From Aeromicrobium sp. 9AM (GTDB lineage Bacteria > Actinomycetota > Actinomycetes > Propionibacteriales > Nocardioidaceae): 64,000 bases of DNA. Positions 6,748 to 16,205 of this stretch are shown here, in pieces. Position numbers and translations under genes: made by a program. The notes below the pieces were generated by a model. The model was not told the origin of the DNA. It did no database searches and was given only the letters and a program-made list of their open reading frames with translations. The stretch is from assembly GCF_902506105.1 (NCBI RefSeq), contig NZ_LR733304.1, positions 1,078,334 through 1,142,333 of the forward strand, in the 5' to 3' direction. Within the stretch, counting starts at the first letter, position 1. Each line of letters starts with the position of its first letter.

Positions 6748-9576
6748 GTGCCTTCATCCTTCACCAGTCGCCACATCGGCCCGACCCCGTCCGACCAGGA
6801 CGCCATGGTCCGCCGGGTCGGCTACGACTCGCTCGATGACCTGATGGCCGCGGCCGTCCCGTCCGGCATCCGCAGCGCGCAGGCGCTCAACCTGCCGCCA
6901 GCCCAGACCGAAGCCGAGGCGCTGGCCACCCTGCGAGGGCTCGCTGACCGCAACAACCCGGGCGTGGCCATGATCGGCCTGGGCTACCACCCGACCGTGA
7001 CGCCGCCGGTCATCCGGCGCAACGTGCTGGAGGACCCGTCCTGGTACACGGCCTACACGCCGTACCAGCCGGAGATCTCGCAGGGCCGGCTCGAGGCCCT
7101 GATCAACTTCCAGACCGTGATCGCCGACCTGACCGGCCTGACGACGGCCAACTCGTCGCTGCTCGACGAGGGCACCGCGGTCGCCGAGGCCATGACGCTG
7201 ATCCGCCGGGCGACCAAGGGCAAGGACGCGTTGCCGATCATCATCGACGCGGGGCTGCTGCCGCAGACGCTGGCCGTCACGCACACGCGCGCGGAGGCGC
7301 TGGGCATCGAGCTCCTCGAGGCTGATCTCGCTGCTGGTGTCCCCGAGGTCGAGGCGGCCGGCACGATCATCGCCTACCCGCGCACCGACGGCCAGATCGT
7401 CGACCCCCGGCCCGCGATCGACGCCGCGCACGCCTCTGGCGGTCTCGCCGTCGTCGTCGCCGATCCGTTGGCTCTCGTGCTGCTGGCCTCGCCGGGCTCG
7501 ATGGGTGCCGACGTCGTCGTGGGCTCCAGCCAGCGGTTCGGCGTGCCGATGTTCTACGGCGGACCGCACGCCGGCTTCATGGCCGTGCGCGCAGGCCTCG
7601 AGCGGCACCTGCCCGGACGCTTGGTCGGCGTGTCCGTCGACAGCGCCGGCCGTCCGGCGTACCGGCTGGCCCTGCAGACGCGCGAGCAGCACATCCGCCG
7701 CGAGAAGGCCACGTCCAACATCTGCACCGCGCAGGTGCTGCTGGCGGTCGCCGCGTCGATGTACGCGGTCTACCACGGTCCTGACGGACTGCGCGAGATC
7801 GCGCGGGAGGTCAACGGTCGCGCCGTGACCATGGCGCGTGGGCTGACAGCCGGTGGTGTCGAGATCGTCTCCGAGTCGTTCTTCGACACGATCGTCGCCC
7901 GTGTGCCCGGCCGAGCCGCTGATGTCGTCAAGAACGCACGCGCCTCCGGCATCCACCTGCGTCTGGTCGACGAGGACCACGTCGGCGTCACCACCAACGA
8001 GACGACCACAGAGGCCCACCTGCGTGCCGTCTGGGACGCCTTCGGGGTCGACTCGCCTGACTGGGGCATGGGCGGCGAGTCGCTGCCGGCGGAGCTGCTG
8101 CGGACGGACGAGATCCTCACGCACCCGGTGTTCCACGAGCACCACAGCGAGACGCAGATGCTGCGCTACCTGCGCAAGCTCAGCGACCGCGACTACGCCC
8201 TCGACCGCGGCATGATCCCACTCGGGTCGTGCACCATGAAGCTCAACGCGACAGCCGAGATGGAGCCCATCAGCTGGCCGGGATTCGCCGACCTGCACCC
8301 GTTCGTGCCGGCCGAGGACGCCGCCGGGATGATCGAGCTCGTCGAGACGCTCGAGTCCTGGCTCGCCGAGGTCACCGGCTATGCCGCCGTGTCGATCCAG
8401 CCCAACGCCGGATCGCAGGGTGAGTTCGCCGGCCTGCTGGCCATTCGCGCGTACCACCTGAGTCGTGGCGACGAACACCGCGACGTGTGCCTGATCCCCG
8501 CGTCGGCGCACGGCACCAACGCAGCGTCGGCGGTCATGGCCGGCATGCGCGTGGTGATCGTGAAGTCCACCGACCAGGGTGAGGTCGACCTCGAGGACCT
8601 CCGAGCGCAGTGCGAGGCGCATGCCGACGACCTCGCCGCGATCATGGTGACGTACCCGTCGACGCACGGCGTCTACGAGCACGGCATCACCGAGCTCTGC
8701 GAGATCGTGCACAGCCACGGCGGCCAGGTGTACGTCGACGGCGCCAACCTCAACGCACTGCTCGGGCACGCTGCTCCGGGCCAGTTCGGTGGCGACGTCT
8801 CGCACCTCAACCTGCACAAGACGTTCTGCATCCCGCACGGTGGCGGCGGCCCCGGCGTCGGTCCGGTCGCCGTCGCGGAGCACCTCGTCCCGTTCCTGCC
8901 CACGCATCCGCTGCACCCGGTGGAGAGCAAGCGCGGGGGAGTCGGAGCGATCAGCGCGGCTCCGTACGGGTCCGCCGGAATCCTGCCGATCCCTTACGCG
9001 TACATCGCGATGATGGGTGCCGAAGGACTGACGGACGCGACCTCGGTGGCAGTCCTGTCGGCCAACTACATCGCCAAGCGCCTCGAGAGCGCGTTCCCGG
9101 TGCTCTACACCGGCGACAACGGCCTGGTGGCGCACGAGTGCATCCTCGACGTCCGGCCGCTCTCCAAGGCGTCAGGGCTGAGCATCGACGACGTCGCCAA
9201 GCGGCTCATCGACTACGGGTTCCACGCTCCGACGATGAGCTTCCCGGTGCCCGGCACGCTGATGGTCGAGCCGACGGAGTCCGAGGACCTCGCCGAGCTC
9301 GACCGCTTCTGCGACGCGATGCTGGCGATCCGTGCGGAGATCGACGCGGTCACGGCGGGGGAGTACCCCGACGGCGACAACCCACTGGTGCACGCGCCGC
9401 ACACGATGCGGGACCTGCTCGCGTGGAAGCACGCGTACGCGATCGAGACCGGTGCATTCCCGGCCGGCTCCGTCGACGACAAGTACTGGCCCCCGGTCGG
9501 CCGGATCGACCAGGCGTACGGCGACCGCAACCTCGCGTGCTCCTGCCCCCCGATCGAGGCCTTCGCCGAGAACTGA
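6748..9576 (+). CDS. gcvP: Glycine dehydrogenase (decarboxylating), P protein
   Basis: A 942-residue single-chain P protein, the expected full length. It decarboxylates glycine with pyridoxal phosphate and passes the aminomethyl group to the lipoyl arm of GcvH. The PLP lysine is K691 in [18 protein letters not shown]. The N-terminal half carries [21 protein letters not shown] and the C-terminal half [19 protein letters not shown], both family hallmarks. The GTG start at 6748 has CGGGAG 7 nt upstream. The glycine riboswitch directly upstream predicts induction by glycine. The stop codon sits in the first unit of a tandem repeat. Confidence 0.97.
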   Translation: MPSSFTSRHIGPTPSDQDAMVRRVGYDSLDDLMAAAVPSGIRSAQALNLPPAQTEAEALATLRGLADRNNPGVAMIGLGYHPTVTPPVIRRNVLEDPSWYTAYTPYQPEISQGRLEALINFQTVIADLTGLTTANSSLLDEGTAVAEAMTLIRRATKGKDALPIIIDAGLLPQTLAVTHTRAEALGIELLEADLAAGVPEVEAAGTIIAYPRTDGQIVDPRPAIDAAHASGGLAVVVADPLALVLLASPGSMGADVVVGSSQRFGVPMFYGGPHAGFMAVRAGLERHLPGRLVGVSVDSAGRPAYRLALQTREQHIRREKATSNICTAQVLLAVAASMYAVYHGPDGLREIAREVNGRAVTMARGLTAGGVEIVSESFFDTIVARVPGRAADVVKNARASGIHLRLVDEDHVGVTTNETTTEAHLRAVWDAFGVDSPDWGMGGESLPAELLRTDEILTHPVFHEHHSETQMLRYLRKLSDRDYALDRGMIPLGSCTMKLNATAEMEPISWPGFADLHPFVPAEDAAGMIELVETLESWLAEVTGYAAVSIQPNAGSQGEFAGLLAIRAYHLSRGDEHRDVCLIPASAHGTNAASAVMAGMRVVIVKSTDQGEVDLEDLRAQCEAHADDLAAIMVTYPSTHGVYEHGITELCEIVHSHGGQVYVDGANLNALLGHAAPGQFGGDVSHLNLHKTFCIPHGGGGPGVGPVAVAEHLVPFLPTHPLHPVESKRGGVGAISAAPYGSAGILPIPYAYIAMMGAEGLTDATSVAVLSANYIAKRLESAFPVLYTGDNGLVAHECILDVRPLSKASGLSIDDVAKRLIDYGFHAPTMSFPVPGTLMVEPTESEDLAELDRFCDAMLAIRAEIDAVTAGEYPDGDNPLVHAPHTMRDLLAWKHAYAIETGAFPAGSVDDKYWPPVGRIDQAYGDRNLACSCPPIEAFAEN

Positions 9577-9631
9577 CCCGTCACCGGGCGAAAACTGACC
9601 CCTCACCGGGCGAAAACTGACCCGTCAGCGG
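9573..9631. repeat. Tandem 22-bp repeat between convergent genes
   Basis: Two units of CTGACCCSTCACCGGGCGAAAA (9573-9594 and 9595-9616, one base different) are followed by a partial third (9617-9631). The TGA of gcvP (9574-9576) lies in unit 1 and the stop of the minus-strand hydrolase (9625-9627) lies in unit 3. The whole spacer between the two genes is repeat. Confidence 0.85.
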
Positions 9632-10371
9632 ACGGTGGCGAACCAGGTGATGATCTGGTCGACCACGGGGGCGGGCGTCTTGACCCACATGACGTGGTGG
9701 GTCGTGCCACCCTCGGGGGCGGCGTCCTTGGTGTAGACCCATCGGGTGGAGTGCTCCGCGTCGAGGAATGTCTCGGCGAACACCTTGTTGGACCGGGAGA
9801 CCGCGTACGTGTCGCCCTGCAGCTGGATCATCAGCGACGGCGTCGTGATGCGGTGTGGCACGTCGAACGGCGGCTTGCCCGACCGGACGACCCGGGCCCA
9901 CTCGCGCATCAACGTACGGGCGCCGGGCGCGCCGAAGAACGGCTTGGGCACGAATCCGCGGACCCGTGCCACCACCGGCACGCTCACACCGAGGAACAGC
10001 ACCGGCAGGCCGCCCCTGGGGTATGACCGGAAGTGGGGCACGGAAGCGCCCACCGTCACGAACCCGTCGCTGGGCGGATGGTGCAGCTCGTGCCCCGCGG
10101 CGATCTGCGCCCCGAGGCTGTGGCCCAACAGGATCACCGGACGTTCGGGCTGGTCGGCGCGAGCCTTGGCCACCTCGTCGGCGATCGCGGCCATCTCGTC
10201 GGCATAGCTCCAGTCGTACGACCGCGACGCGGTGGGCTCGCCACGTTCGAAGCCGCGGGTCGACAGGGCCTTGGCCTCCCAGCCGCGGCGTTCGAACTCG
10301 GCGACGAGCGGGCGGTAGAAGGCGGACGGCACCGCCATTGCGGCCGAGATCAGGACGATGGGCTCAGGCAT
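9625..10371 (-). CDS. Alpha/beta hydrolase
   Basis: A 248-residue alpha/beta hydrolase fold protein. The nucleophile elbow is GHSLGAQIAAGHEL (Ser near residue 85), and the N-terminal strand IVLISAAMAVPSAFYRPL lacks a signal peptide. The probable acid and histidine lie near QLQGDTYAV and GGTTHHVMW. The substrate cannot be told. I chose the ATG at 10371 (MPEPIVLIS); a start 3 codons earlier at 10380 is equally open and has no better ribosome site. A much longer upstream frame is not supported, since it runs through the opposite gene. Confidence 0.8.
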   Translation of the reverse strand: MPEPIVLISAAMAVPSAFYRPLVAEFERRGWEAKALSTRGFERGEPTASRSYDWSYADEMAAIADEVAKARADQPERPVILLGHSLGAQIAAGHELHHPPSDGFVTVGASVPHFRSYPRGGLPVLFLGVSVPVVARVRGFVPKPFFGAPGARTLMREWARVVRSGKPPFDVPHRITTPSLMIQLQGDTYAVSRSNKVFAETFLDAEHSTRWVYTKDAAPEGGTTHHVMWVKTPAPVVDQIITWFATVR

Positions 10372-10449
10372 GCCGCACATCATGACACGAGCACTGTCAA
10401 CGTCGGATCCGGGCGCGACCCGGCAGCGACGTGCCCTACGATCGTCACC

Positions 10450-11085
10450 ATGTCGGGGGAGGGATGGCGTCACCATGTGACGTCCTGGTGGCGAGCGCGC
10501 AGCATCCGTCAGATGGTCCTCATGGCCGGTGCCGTCCTGCTGCTGGTCTCGGGCCTGTTCGGCGGGTTGCGTGACGCTCCGGCCGAGGCTGCAGTGCCGC
10601 TCGTGGTCGGCAAGCCTCACGAGGCCGCGCCCTTCACGCTCACGGTCGAACGAGCGCGGTGGACGAGCGACCTGGGTGAGATCGCCAAGACCGATCGCGG
10701 CCGCTATCTCATCGTGATCGTCAAGGTCCGGACCGACGCCGACCGATCGGTCGACCTGTCCACGCTGCAGGAGGCGCTCGCGTTGCGGGGCGCCAAAGGA
10801 ATCTACGCGGCGATGGGTGGCGACAAGATCGTGCCGAGCCTGGAGGTGACGCCGTCGGTCTACGTGCTCGCCGACGGCACGCCGATGTCGGCGCTGCCGC
10901 CGGGCCTGACGTACGAGCTGGTCTACATCTGGGAGCAGCGCGGCAGCGAACCCGTGCCCGAGCGGCTCAAGCTGGCGTCGCGCTCGCACACCTGGCGCCA
11001 GAGCTCGCTCGACGAGCAGATGAACTGGTTCGATCCGACGGTGGACGCGGTGGGTACGGTCCCGCTGATCGAGGCGAAGCCATGA
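10450..11085 (+). CDS. Exported protein with Ig-like (DUF4352-like) domain, first of three
   Basis: A 211-residue protein with a basic N-terminus, one hydrophobic helix (MVLMAGAVLLLVSGLFGGL) that may be a signal peptide (APAEAA region) or anchor, then a beta-rich domain (FTLTVERARWT, RYLIVIVKVRTDADRSVDL) that resembles DUF4352/telokin-like folds. The start is leaderless: TACGAT (10437-10442), 7 nt, then ATG. It overlaps the next gene by 4 bases. Function unknown; see the operon finding. It is probably extracytoplasmic. Confidence 0.75.
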   Translation: MSGEGWRHHVTSWWRARSIRQMVLMAGAVLLLVSGLFGGLRDAPAEAAVPLVVGKPHEAAPFTLTVERARWTSDLGEIAKTDRGRYLIVIVKVRTDADRSVDLSTLQEALALRGAKGIYAAMGGDKIVPSLEVTPSVYVLADGTPMSALPPGLTYELVYIWEQRGSEPVPERLKLASRSHTWRQSSLDEQMNWFDPTVDAVGTVPLIEAKP

Positions 11086-11675
11086 AGTGGCCTGTCCCAC
11101 GACGGTCCCAGCTCGGCACGGGTGCGCTGGTCATCGCCGCGCTCTCGGTGGGGCAGGTGCTGGTCGACCACCTGCCGTCGGGCGATCGCGCGGGACGCCC
11201 GTTCGAGCACGAGGTCGGGGTCGGCCAGACCGTCGCGCTGCGCACCGGCACGCTGACGGTGACGGGCGTCGATGGTGCACGATCGGTGCAGCCCCAACGC
11301 GACGACCGGCTGCTGTCGCCGGGTGTCATCGTCGTGGTCACGTTCGACTTCACGCCGAAGGTGCCCGAGACGACCATCACCTACGGCCAACTCCGAGATG
11401 CCGACGGCAGGACGACGGCCCTCGGCGGCGCGCGGAGCGCGGTCAGCTGCCCTCAACCACCCGTGGGCATCACGTCGCACTGCACCGCGATCGTCGAGGC
11501 TGATCCGCGTACGTTGGCCGGCGCACGCCTCACCCTCGGACCGTTGGCGATCGACGAGCGTTTCGACGACGTGGCGGTCGCGGACCTGGCGATCTCCGAT
11601 CGGGATGTCGCGACGTGGAAGAAGCGCACGACGCCGCTCAAGGTGGCGTCCCCGACCGTGGCGGGCATGTCATGA
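11082..11675 (+). CDS. Exported protein with Ig-like domain, second of three
   Basis: A 197-residue protein with an N-terminal membrane segment (LGTGALVIAALSVGQVLVDHL) and a beta-rich extracytoplasmic part. The line VALRTGTLTVTGVDGARSVQ.....GVIVVVTFDFTPK parallels the upstream protein, so the two look like distant paralogues. Two cysteines (SCPQPPVGITSHC) may form a disulfide. The ATG overlaps the upstream stop (ATGA), and its own stop overlaps the next start, pointing to one transcript and tight coupling. Not recognised as a named family. Confidence 0.7.
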   Translation: MKWPVPRRSQLGTGALVIAALSVGQVLVDHLPSGDRAGRPFEHEVGVGQTVALRTGTLTVTGVDGARSVQPQRDDRLLSPGVIVVVTFDFTPKVPETTITYGQLRDADGRTTALGGARSAVSCPQPPVGITSHCTAIVEADPRTLAGARLTLGPLAIDERFDDVAVADLAISDRDVATWKKRTTPLKVASPTVAGMS

Positions 11676-12319
11676 GGTCCTGGCTGAGGGGCAATCGCAT
11701 CGCCCTGCTGCTGCTCCCGATTGCCCTCATCACGGCCCTGTTGGCGAGCAGCTCGCGCATCGAGGACTACTGGTGGGGCAAGGGGCTGCATCAAGCCGTC
11801 AGGGCCGACTCGTCAGGCGTGGCGCGCTTCAAGGACGCGTACGACGACGGCTACCTGACCTATCCCATCGCCGCGGACATCTCTCTCACCTCGGTGGAGC
11901 CGGTCACCACGATCGACAACAGCGTGGGGGTCCCGCAACCGGTCACGGTGCCCGAGGGCGCGATGCTCTGGCGCGTTGTCCTGGGCTTCAGGGCCGATCC
12001 GGACGTCGTGCTCTGGGGGTGCCACATCGCGATCGTCGACACCAACGGCACCCGGTACGACGCCGAGTCGCGGCAGTTCCAAAGCTTCGGCGCGACCCCG
12101 ATCTACAGCTGCGTACCGGACGACACGCCTGGACCGAAGCCCGTCATCGGCAGCACCGCGAAGCCGAAGGTCGCCGACGGTGAGTCACCGCGCCCTCCTG
12201 CGTACGAGGCGGAGACCTACGTCGTCACGCCGAAGGGTGTGAAGCCGGACAACGTGCGGGTGTGGTGGATCCCCCCGAAGTACGCCGAGCTGCCGGTCGA
12301 CGAGACGTCACGCGGCTGA
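11672..12319 (+). CDS. Exported protein with Ig-like domain, third of three
   Basis: A 215-residue protein with one N-terminal membrane helix (IALLLLPIALITALLASSSRI) and a beta-rich outer domain. A VVLGFRADPDVVLWGCHIAIVDTNGTRYDAE segment matches the style of the two preceding products. Two cysteines (WGC, YSC) may pair. The start at 11672 (ATGAGGTCC) overlaps the previous stop. The 3' end overlaps the convergent membrane protein gene by 12 bases. Function unknown. Confidence 0.7.
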   Translation: MRSWLRGNRIALLLLPIALITALLASSSRIEDYWWGKGLHQAVRADSSGVARFKDAYDDGYLTYPIAADISLTSVEPVTTIDNSVGVPQPVTVPEGAMLWRVVLGFRADPDVVLWGCHIAIVDTNGTRYDAESRQFQSFGATPIYSCVPDDTPGPKPVIGSTAKPKVADGESPRPPAYEAETYVVTPKGVKPDNVRVWWIPPKYAELPVDETSRG

Positions 12320-13567
12320 GCCGGCCGCCTCGGTCGCCAGGTGCTCATCGCGCCGCTGCACGACCCGGTCGATCGCGGCGCCGAGCAGGCCGACCAGCAA
12401 CAGGCTGTAGACCGCGTCGGCGAGGATGTTGACGTAGGGCGCGATGGCCAGCGCCGTGTCGCGGTCGAGCGGCCCGACGACGGTTCGCCACACCTCGGTC
12501 ACCAGCACACCTGACTGGCTGGCGATGATGAACACGAGGCAGAACAACAGCATCGGCACCAGCCCGCCGATCACGATCAGCCGGAGACCGTCCCCCAGGC
12601 CGCGGAACCGCCCGCGCAGGTCGGCGGTCGCCTCCGACCCGATGCGGCGGACCGGCGCGGGGATCCGCGCCACGGGGCGCAGGAGGGGAGACGCGGGTCG
12701 AGTCGGACGAGGCACGTAGATCTGCCGGCCGAGGGCGACCGCGCCGACGGTCAGCCACGCGATGGGGATGACGACGATCCCGTCGGCGTCGCCGATGACG
12801 TTGCCGAGCCAGTGCGCGGTCGAGCGGAGCGGGTCGCCGATCGGTCCGACGGCGTCGGTCAGGGTGGCCCACCGGTCCTCGACCCATTCGACGGACCGCC
12901 GATCGGTCACCCACGTCCACACGCGGTCCTGGTACTTCGTGATCTGGCGCGCGATGAGGAACAACCACAGCACCTCGACGTAGGCGGCGAGCAGGCCCCA
13001 GGTCGTGTGCTTCGACGGCAGGTCGAGCTTGTCGATCGCGAAGCGCAGCACGAGGGCCACCACCACGATGCCCACCAGCAACGTGCCGTCGGCGATGATC
13101 GTGCGATTGGAGTCGGCGGCGTGACCGTAGAACGAGCCGGCGGTGCCGTAGATCTCGTCGTACGACGCCTCGTTGACGAACAGCCGGATGTCCTCCTTGA
13201 GGTAGCCCTGCGCCGCGTACACCGTGAGGAACGGGATGAGGGTGCTCGCCAGCAGACCGAGCCACGGCGTCGTGGGAGTGTCGGGACTGGTCTCGCCGCC
13301 GAACGACGCTGACGAGAGGGACGTCGACACGACCCGCAGCATCAGGATGATCGCGGTGAGGGTCGCCATGGGCGCCAAGGGCAGCATGAACCCGGCGACG
13401 GTCGGGTTGTGCGCGCTGACCTCGACGGACGCCCACAGGACGCCGTTGCGGATCGTCGAGCCGAACAGGTAGATCACCAGGAGTGTCGGCCCGTGCCGAC
13501 CCACGAGGCGCAGCCCGTTGATGATGACCGCCAGCGCATCGCCGAGCGCCCCCCGAAGACTTCTCAC
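12308..13567 (-). CDS. Polytopic membrane protein of unknown function
   Basis: A 419-residue protein with about eight hydrophobic segments, for example LLVIYLFGSTIRNGVLW, MATLTAIILMLRVV, GIVVVALVLRFAI, LIVIGGLVPMLLFCLVFIIAS and VYSLLLVGLLGAAI. A long loop near the middle is Trp- and Arg-rich (YQDRVWTWVTDRRSVEWVEDRW). No transporter signature was recognised. The GTG start at 13567 follows TAGGAT by 6 nt (leaderless). It faces the three exported Ig-like proteins and ends inside the last of them. A functional link is possible but not shown. Confidence 0.75.
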   Translation of the reverse strand: MRSLRGALGDALAVIINGLRLVGRHGPTLLVIYLFGSTIRNGVLWASVEVSAHNPTVAGFMLPLAPMATLTAIILMLRVVSTSLSSASFGGETSPDTPTTPWLGLLASTLIPFLTVYAAQGYLKEDIRLFVNEASYDEIYGTAGSFYGHAADSNRTIIADGTLLVGIVVVALVLRFAIDKLDLPSKHTTWGLLAAYVEVLWLFLIARQITKYQDRVWTWVTDRRSVEWVEDRWATLTDAVGPIGDPLRSTAHWLGNVIGDADGIVVIPIAWLTVGAVALGRQIYVPRPTRPASPLLRPVARIPAPVRRIGSEATADLRGRFRGLGDGLRLIVIGGLVPMLLFCLVFIIASQSGVLVTEVWRTVVGPLDRDTALAIAPYVNILADAVYSLLLVGLLGAAIDRVVQRRDEHLATEAAGSAA

Positions 13568-13631
13568 GGGAAGATCCTAGGGGGTGGTCGGACTCGACCG
13601 GCGGGGGTGACGAGGTCGGTAGATTCGAGCC

Positions 13632-14213
13632 GTGACCGCGACCCAGATCGACCTGCTGGAGTCCGTCCTGCGCACGACGCGACGCCTCGCGGATCGCCTG
13701 GAGCCGCGCGACCTCGAGCGGCCGACCCCGTGCGATGAGCTCGACGTACGCCGCCTGCTGGAGCACCTCATCGGCTGGCAGCAGATCATGGGCGCGTGCG
13801 CGGCCGGCCTCGAGCCTGCGCTGGCAGACGGGTCGCCGACGTACGTGGCATCCGCGGACATCGCCGGCGACCTGCGGGCCGCGTCGACGGCTCTGGTCAA
13901 CAGCCTGCGCCAGAGGAACGACGACACCATCGTGCTGCCGTACCGCGGATCGACCTCCGTGGACGTCATGCACGCGGAACAGCTCGCGGAGCACGTCATC
14001 CACACGTGGGACCTCGGTGCGGCTCTCGGAGTGCCCGTCTCGTTCGACGAGGAGGTCGTGACCGCGGCCCACGAAGGACTGTCCCTGATGCTCGGGGAGT
14101 CGTTCGCCGAGATGGGCTTCCGTACGCCCGTGTCGGCCCAGCCTGCGCCGACCGAGCTCGCGCGACTCCTCGTACGCAGCGGGAGGTCACCCGCGGACTG
14201 GCCGACCCCCTGA
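13632..14213 (+). CDS. TIGR03086-type DinB/maleylpyruvate isomerase-like protein
   Basis: A 193-residue four-helix-bundle protein of the mycothiol-dependent maleylpyruvate isomerase / DinB superfamily. The likely metal-binding histidines are in LLEHLIGW (near residue 43) and AEHVIHTWDLG (near residues 121-125). The N-terminal PTPCDELDVRRLLEHL line is a hallmark of the TIGR03086 branch. Members are common in actinobacteria that make mycothiol, though most have no known substrate. The GTG start is leaderless: TAGATT (13620-13625) then 6 nt. It is divergent from the membrane protein gene. Confidence 0.8.
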   Translation: MTATQIDLLESVLRTTRRLADRLEPRDLERPTPCDELDVRRLLEHLIGWQQIMGACAAGLEPALADGSPTYVASADIAGDLRAASTALVNSLRQRNDDTIVLPYRGSTSVDVMHAEQLAEHVIHTWDLGAALGVPVSFDEEVVTAAHEGLSLMLGESFAEMGFRTPVSAQPAPTELARLLVRSGRSPADWPTP

Positions 14214-14258
14214 GCCTTCACTGTGCGGGACTTGTCCCCACATGCCAGCATCGATCTC

Positions 14259-14918
14259 ATGCCAGGTCCACGCCTCGATCGCTACAGCACGCCCGACTCG
14301 CCCGACGCGATCGTGCTGCTGCTGCACGGCGGCCAGCAGCACAATGTCGAGCCGGTCGAGAACAAGCACGCGAGCTGGTGGCGCATGGCTCTGATGGCCC
14401 GATCGCTGCGGCGCTTCGGTCGCAAGCAGAACGTCTCGGTGAGCCTGCTGCAGTACGCCCAACGGGGCTGGAACTCCGAGACCGACCCTGCGCCCGTACG
14501 CGATGCGCGCTGGGCGCTCGACCAGCTCACCTCTGAGCACCCCGGCGTGCCGGTCGTGCTCGTCGGCCACTCGATGGGCGGCCGCACCGCGTGCCGCGCC
14601 GCAGACCACGAGGCGGTGACCGGAGTCGTGGGGCTGGCGCCGTGGCTCCCGCCCGGAGAGCCCAACCGTACGATCGCCCGTCGCCATCTGCGCGTCCTGC
14701 ACGGCACGGCGGACCGCTGGACCTCGCCGGCCGCGAGCAAGGCGTACGTCGAGCGCAGCAAAAGCCTGGCGGCGAGCGTCTCGTGGCGGCCGCTCGAGGG
14801 CGCGGGTCACTTCATGCTCCGCCGGTCGTCGACGTGGCGACGCTTCGTGGAAGACTCGGTCACGGAGATCCTGACCGCCACCTCGCACGAGGAGGCCCCG
14901 AACAAAGGCAATGCGTGA
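14259..14918 (+). CDS. Alpha/beta hydrolase
   Basis: A 219-residue alpha/beta hydrolase. The oxyanion region is VLLLHGGQQHNVEP, the nucleophile elbow GHSMGGRTACRAA, the acid Asp in HGTADRWTSP and the His in EGAGHFMLR, a complete Ser-Asp-His triad. It has no signal peptide. Substrate unknown. The ATG at 14259 is preferred over an upstream GTG at 14223, as CAGCAT lies 7 nt before it in leaderless style and the fold starts soon after. The stop overlaps the next GTG start (GTGA). Confidence 0.82.
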   Translation: MPGPRLDRYSTPDSPDAIVLLLHGGQQHNVEPVENKHASWWRMALMARSLRRFGRKQNVSVSLLQYAQRGWNSETDPAPVRDARWALDQLTSEHPGVPVVLVGHSMGGRTACRAADHEAVTGVVGLAPWLPPGEPNRTIARRHLRVLHGTADRWTSPAASKAYVERSKSLAASVSWRPLEGAGHFMLRRSSTWRRFVEDSVTEILTATSHEEAPNKGNA

Positions 14919-15280
14919 CCGACCTCGTGGCGTACGTCGTCGCCCTGGCCGCCGTGCTCGTGGGCGGATTCGCCGCCTGGCACACGTGGCGGCGGCTCCC
15001 GTTCAGCAATCCGCTCTTCTATGCCGTGGCGGCGCTCGAGGTCCTGCTGATCGCGCTGCTGGTCGGCGGGTCGATGGCCCTCGGCTCCACGAGTCGTGAC
15101 GTCGACGGTGTCCTGTTCGTGTCGTACCTCATCACGATCGTCGTGATCCCACCCGCGGCCGTGCTGTGGGGCATCGCCGAGAAGTCGCGCTGGGGCACGG
15201 GAGTCGTCGTGGTCGCGATGCTGACGGTCGCGGTGCTGTGCGTCCGCCTGCTCGGCATCTGGAAGAACGCGTATGTCTGA
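14915..15280 (+). CDS. Four-helix membrane protein, unknown
   Basis: A 121-residue protein made almost wholly of four hydrophobic segments (VAYVVALAAVLVGGFAAW, FYAVAALEVLLIALLVGGSMAL, FVSYLITIVVIPPAAVLWGI, VVVVAMLTVAVLCVRLL). No catalytic motif is seen. The GTG start overlaps the preceding hydrolase stop, and its end overlaps the next gene by 8 bases, so hydrolase and both small membrane proteins probably form one operon. It looks like a conserved actinobacterial integral membrane protein. Confidence 0.75.
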   Translation: MTDLVAYVVALAAVLVGGFAAWHTWRRLPFSNPLFYAVAALEVLLIALLVGGSMALGSTSRDVDGVLFVSYLITIVVIPPAAVLWGIAEKSRWGTGVVVVAMLTVAVLCVRLLGIWKNAYV

Positions 15281-15662
15281 CACGTCGCACGGCTTCGGGC
15301 GGGTGCTCGTGGCGATCTACGCCGTCTTCGCCCTCGCCGCGTCGGCCCGGTCGATCTTCCAGCTCGCGACCAAGGCGAGTGATGCGCCATTCGCCTACAC
15401 GATGTCGGCATTCGCCGGGCTCGTCTACGTCGTCGCCACGATCGCCCTGGCGCGCAGCGTGCGCGGTCTCGCGCTGGTCACCATCACGATCGAGCTGGTC
15501 GGCGTGCTGGTGACCGGAGGGCTGTCGCTCGTCGACGACTCGCTGTTCCCGGACCAGACCGTGTGGTCCGGATTCGGCGAGGGTTACGGCTTCGTGCCGC
15601 TCTTGCTGCCGCTCGTGGGACTGTGGTGGCTCCGGCGGACGGCGTCGTCAGGGCAGAGTTAA
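15273..15662 (+). CDS. Four-helix membrane protein, unknown
   Basis: A 129-residue membrane protein with about four helices (VLVAIYAVFALAASARSIFQL, TMSAFAGLVYVVATIALA, GLALVTITIELVGVLVTGG, GFVPLLLPLVGLWWLRR). The short cytoplasmic ends carry Arg residues, and an acidic DDSLFPDQ loop lies between helices 3 and 4. Function unknown. The start overlaps the previous stop by 8 bases. It is the last gene of the operon, with a strong stem-loop right at its stop codon. Confidence 0.75.
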   Translation: MSDTSHGFGRVLVAIYAVFALAASARSIFQLATKASDAPFAYTMSAFAGLVYVVATIALARSVRGLALVTITIELVGVLVTGGLSLVDDSLFPDQTVWSGFGEGYGFVPLLLPLVGLWWLRRTASSGQS

Positions 15663-15691
15663 GGCCCTACGCACTCATACCGCGTAGGGCC
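15663..15691. terminator. Stem-loop terminator after the small membrane protein operon
   Basis: A perfect 10-bp stem (GGCCCTACGC 15663-15672, GCGTAGGGCC 15682-15691) with a 9-nt loop begins right after the stop codon. There is no clear T tract. Confidence 0.7.
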
Positions 15692-15748
15692 AGAACCATT
15701 CAATCCCGGGAGTCACTGCAGCCCCGGTAGCGACACGGAGAACACTCA

Positions 15749-16204
15749 ATGAATTCGGAGTACGTGCTGCTCTCGCGGTGGCGGGTCGACCGCAGCCGCG
15801 ACGCGCTTTGGGACGTGCTCGAAGCCCTGCTCGACACGCCTGACCCGTTGCCGTGGTGGCCATCAGTGCAGGTCACGGCGTACGACGGCGACAATCTCGA
15901 CCTGCGTGCCGCGAGCGGCCTCGGGTACGCCGTAGAGTTCCGGCTGGCCAACCTGGAGTCGCGCCGGCCGGACCGGCTCAGGTTCACGTCGGAGGGCGAT
16001 CTGCGGGGGAAGGGCGAGATCACCTTCGTCGAGCTGACCTCCGAGACGTCGGCCATGGACATCGACTGGCGCGTCGCGACCGATCGCCGCTGGATGCGCT
16101 GGACGTCGTGGATCCTGCGGCCCGTGTTCGTCGCCGGTCACCACATCGTCATGCGGCAGGGCGAGAAGCACCTCAACGAGTGGCTCCGGGCGCAGGCGCG
16201 GTGA
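15749..16204 (+). CDS. SRPBCC / polyketide cyclase-like protein
   Basis: A 151-residue single-domain protein of the SRPBCC (START-like) fold: an N-terminal strand SEYVLLSRWRVDRSRDALWDVLEAL, a PWWPSVQVTAYDGDNLDLR turn typical of polyketide-cyclase-like members, and a C-terminal helix RPVFVAGHHIVMRQGEKHLNEWL. These proteins bind small hydrophobic ligands in a cavity; the ligand is not predictable. No signal peptide. It is a lone gene, convergent with the lipoprotein gene that ends 2 bases away. Confidence 0.75.
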   Translation: MNSEYVLLSRWRVDRSRDALWDVLEALLDTPDPLPWWPSVQVTAYDGDNLDLRAASGLGYAVEFRLANLESRRPDRLRFTSEGDLRGKGEITFVELTSETSAMDIDWRVATDRRWMRWTSWILRPVFVAGHHIVMRQGEKHLNEWLRAQAR

Positions 16205-16205
16205 G

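Noticed and set aside
6754-9135. A 793-residue open frame on the minus strand across gcvP
   Set aside because: It mirrors the gcvP coding frame in GC-rich DNA, has low-complexity Arg/Val/Asp composition and no family motif. The plus-strand P protein is complete.
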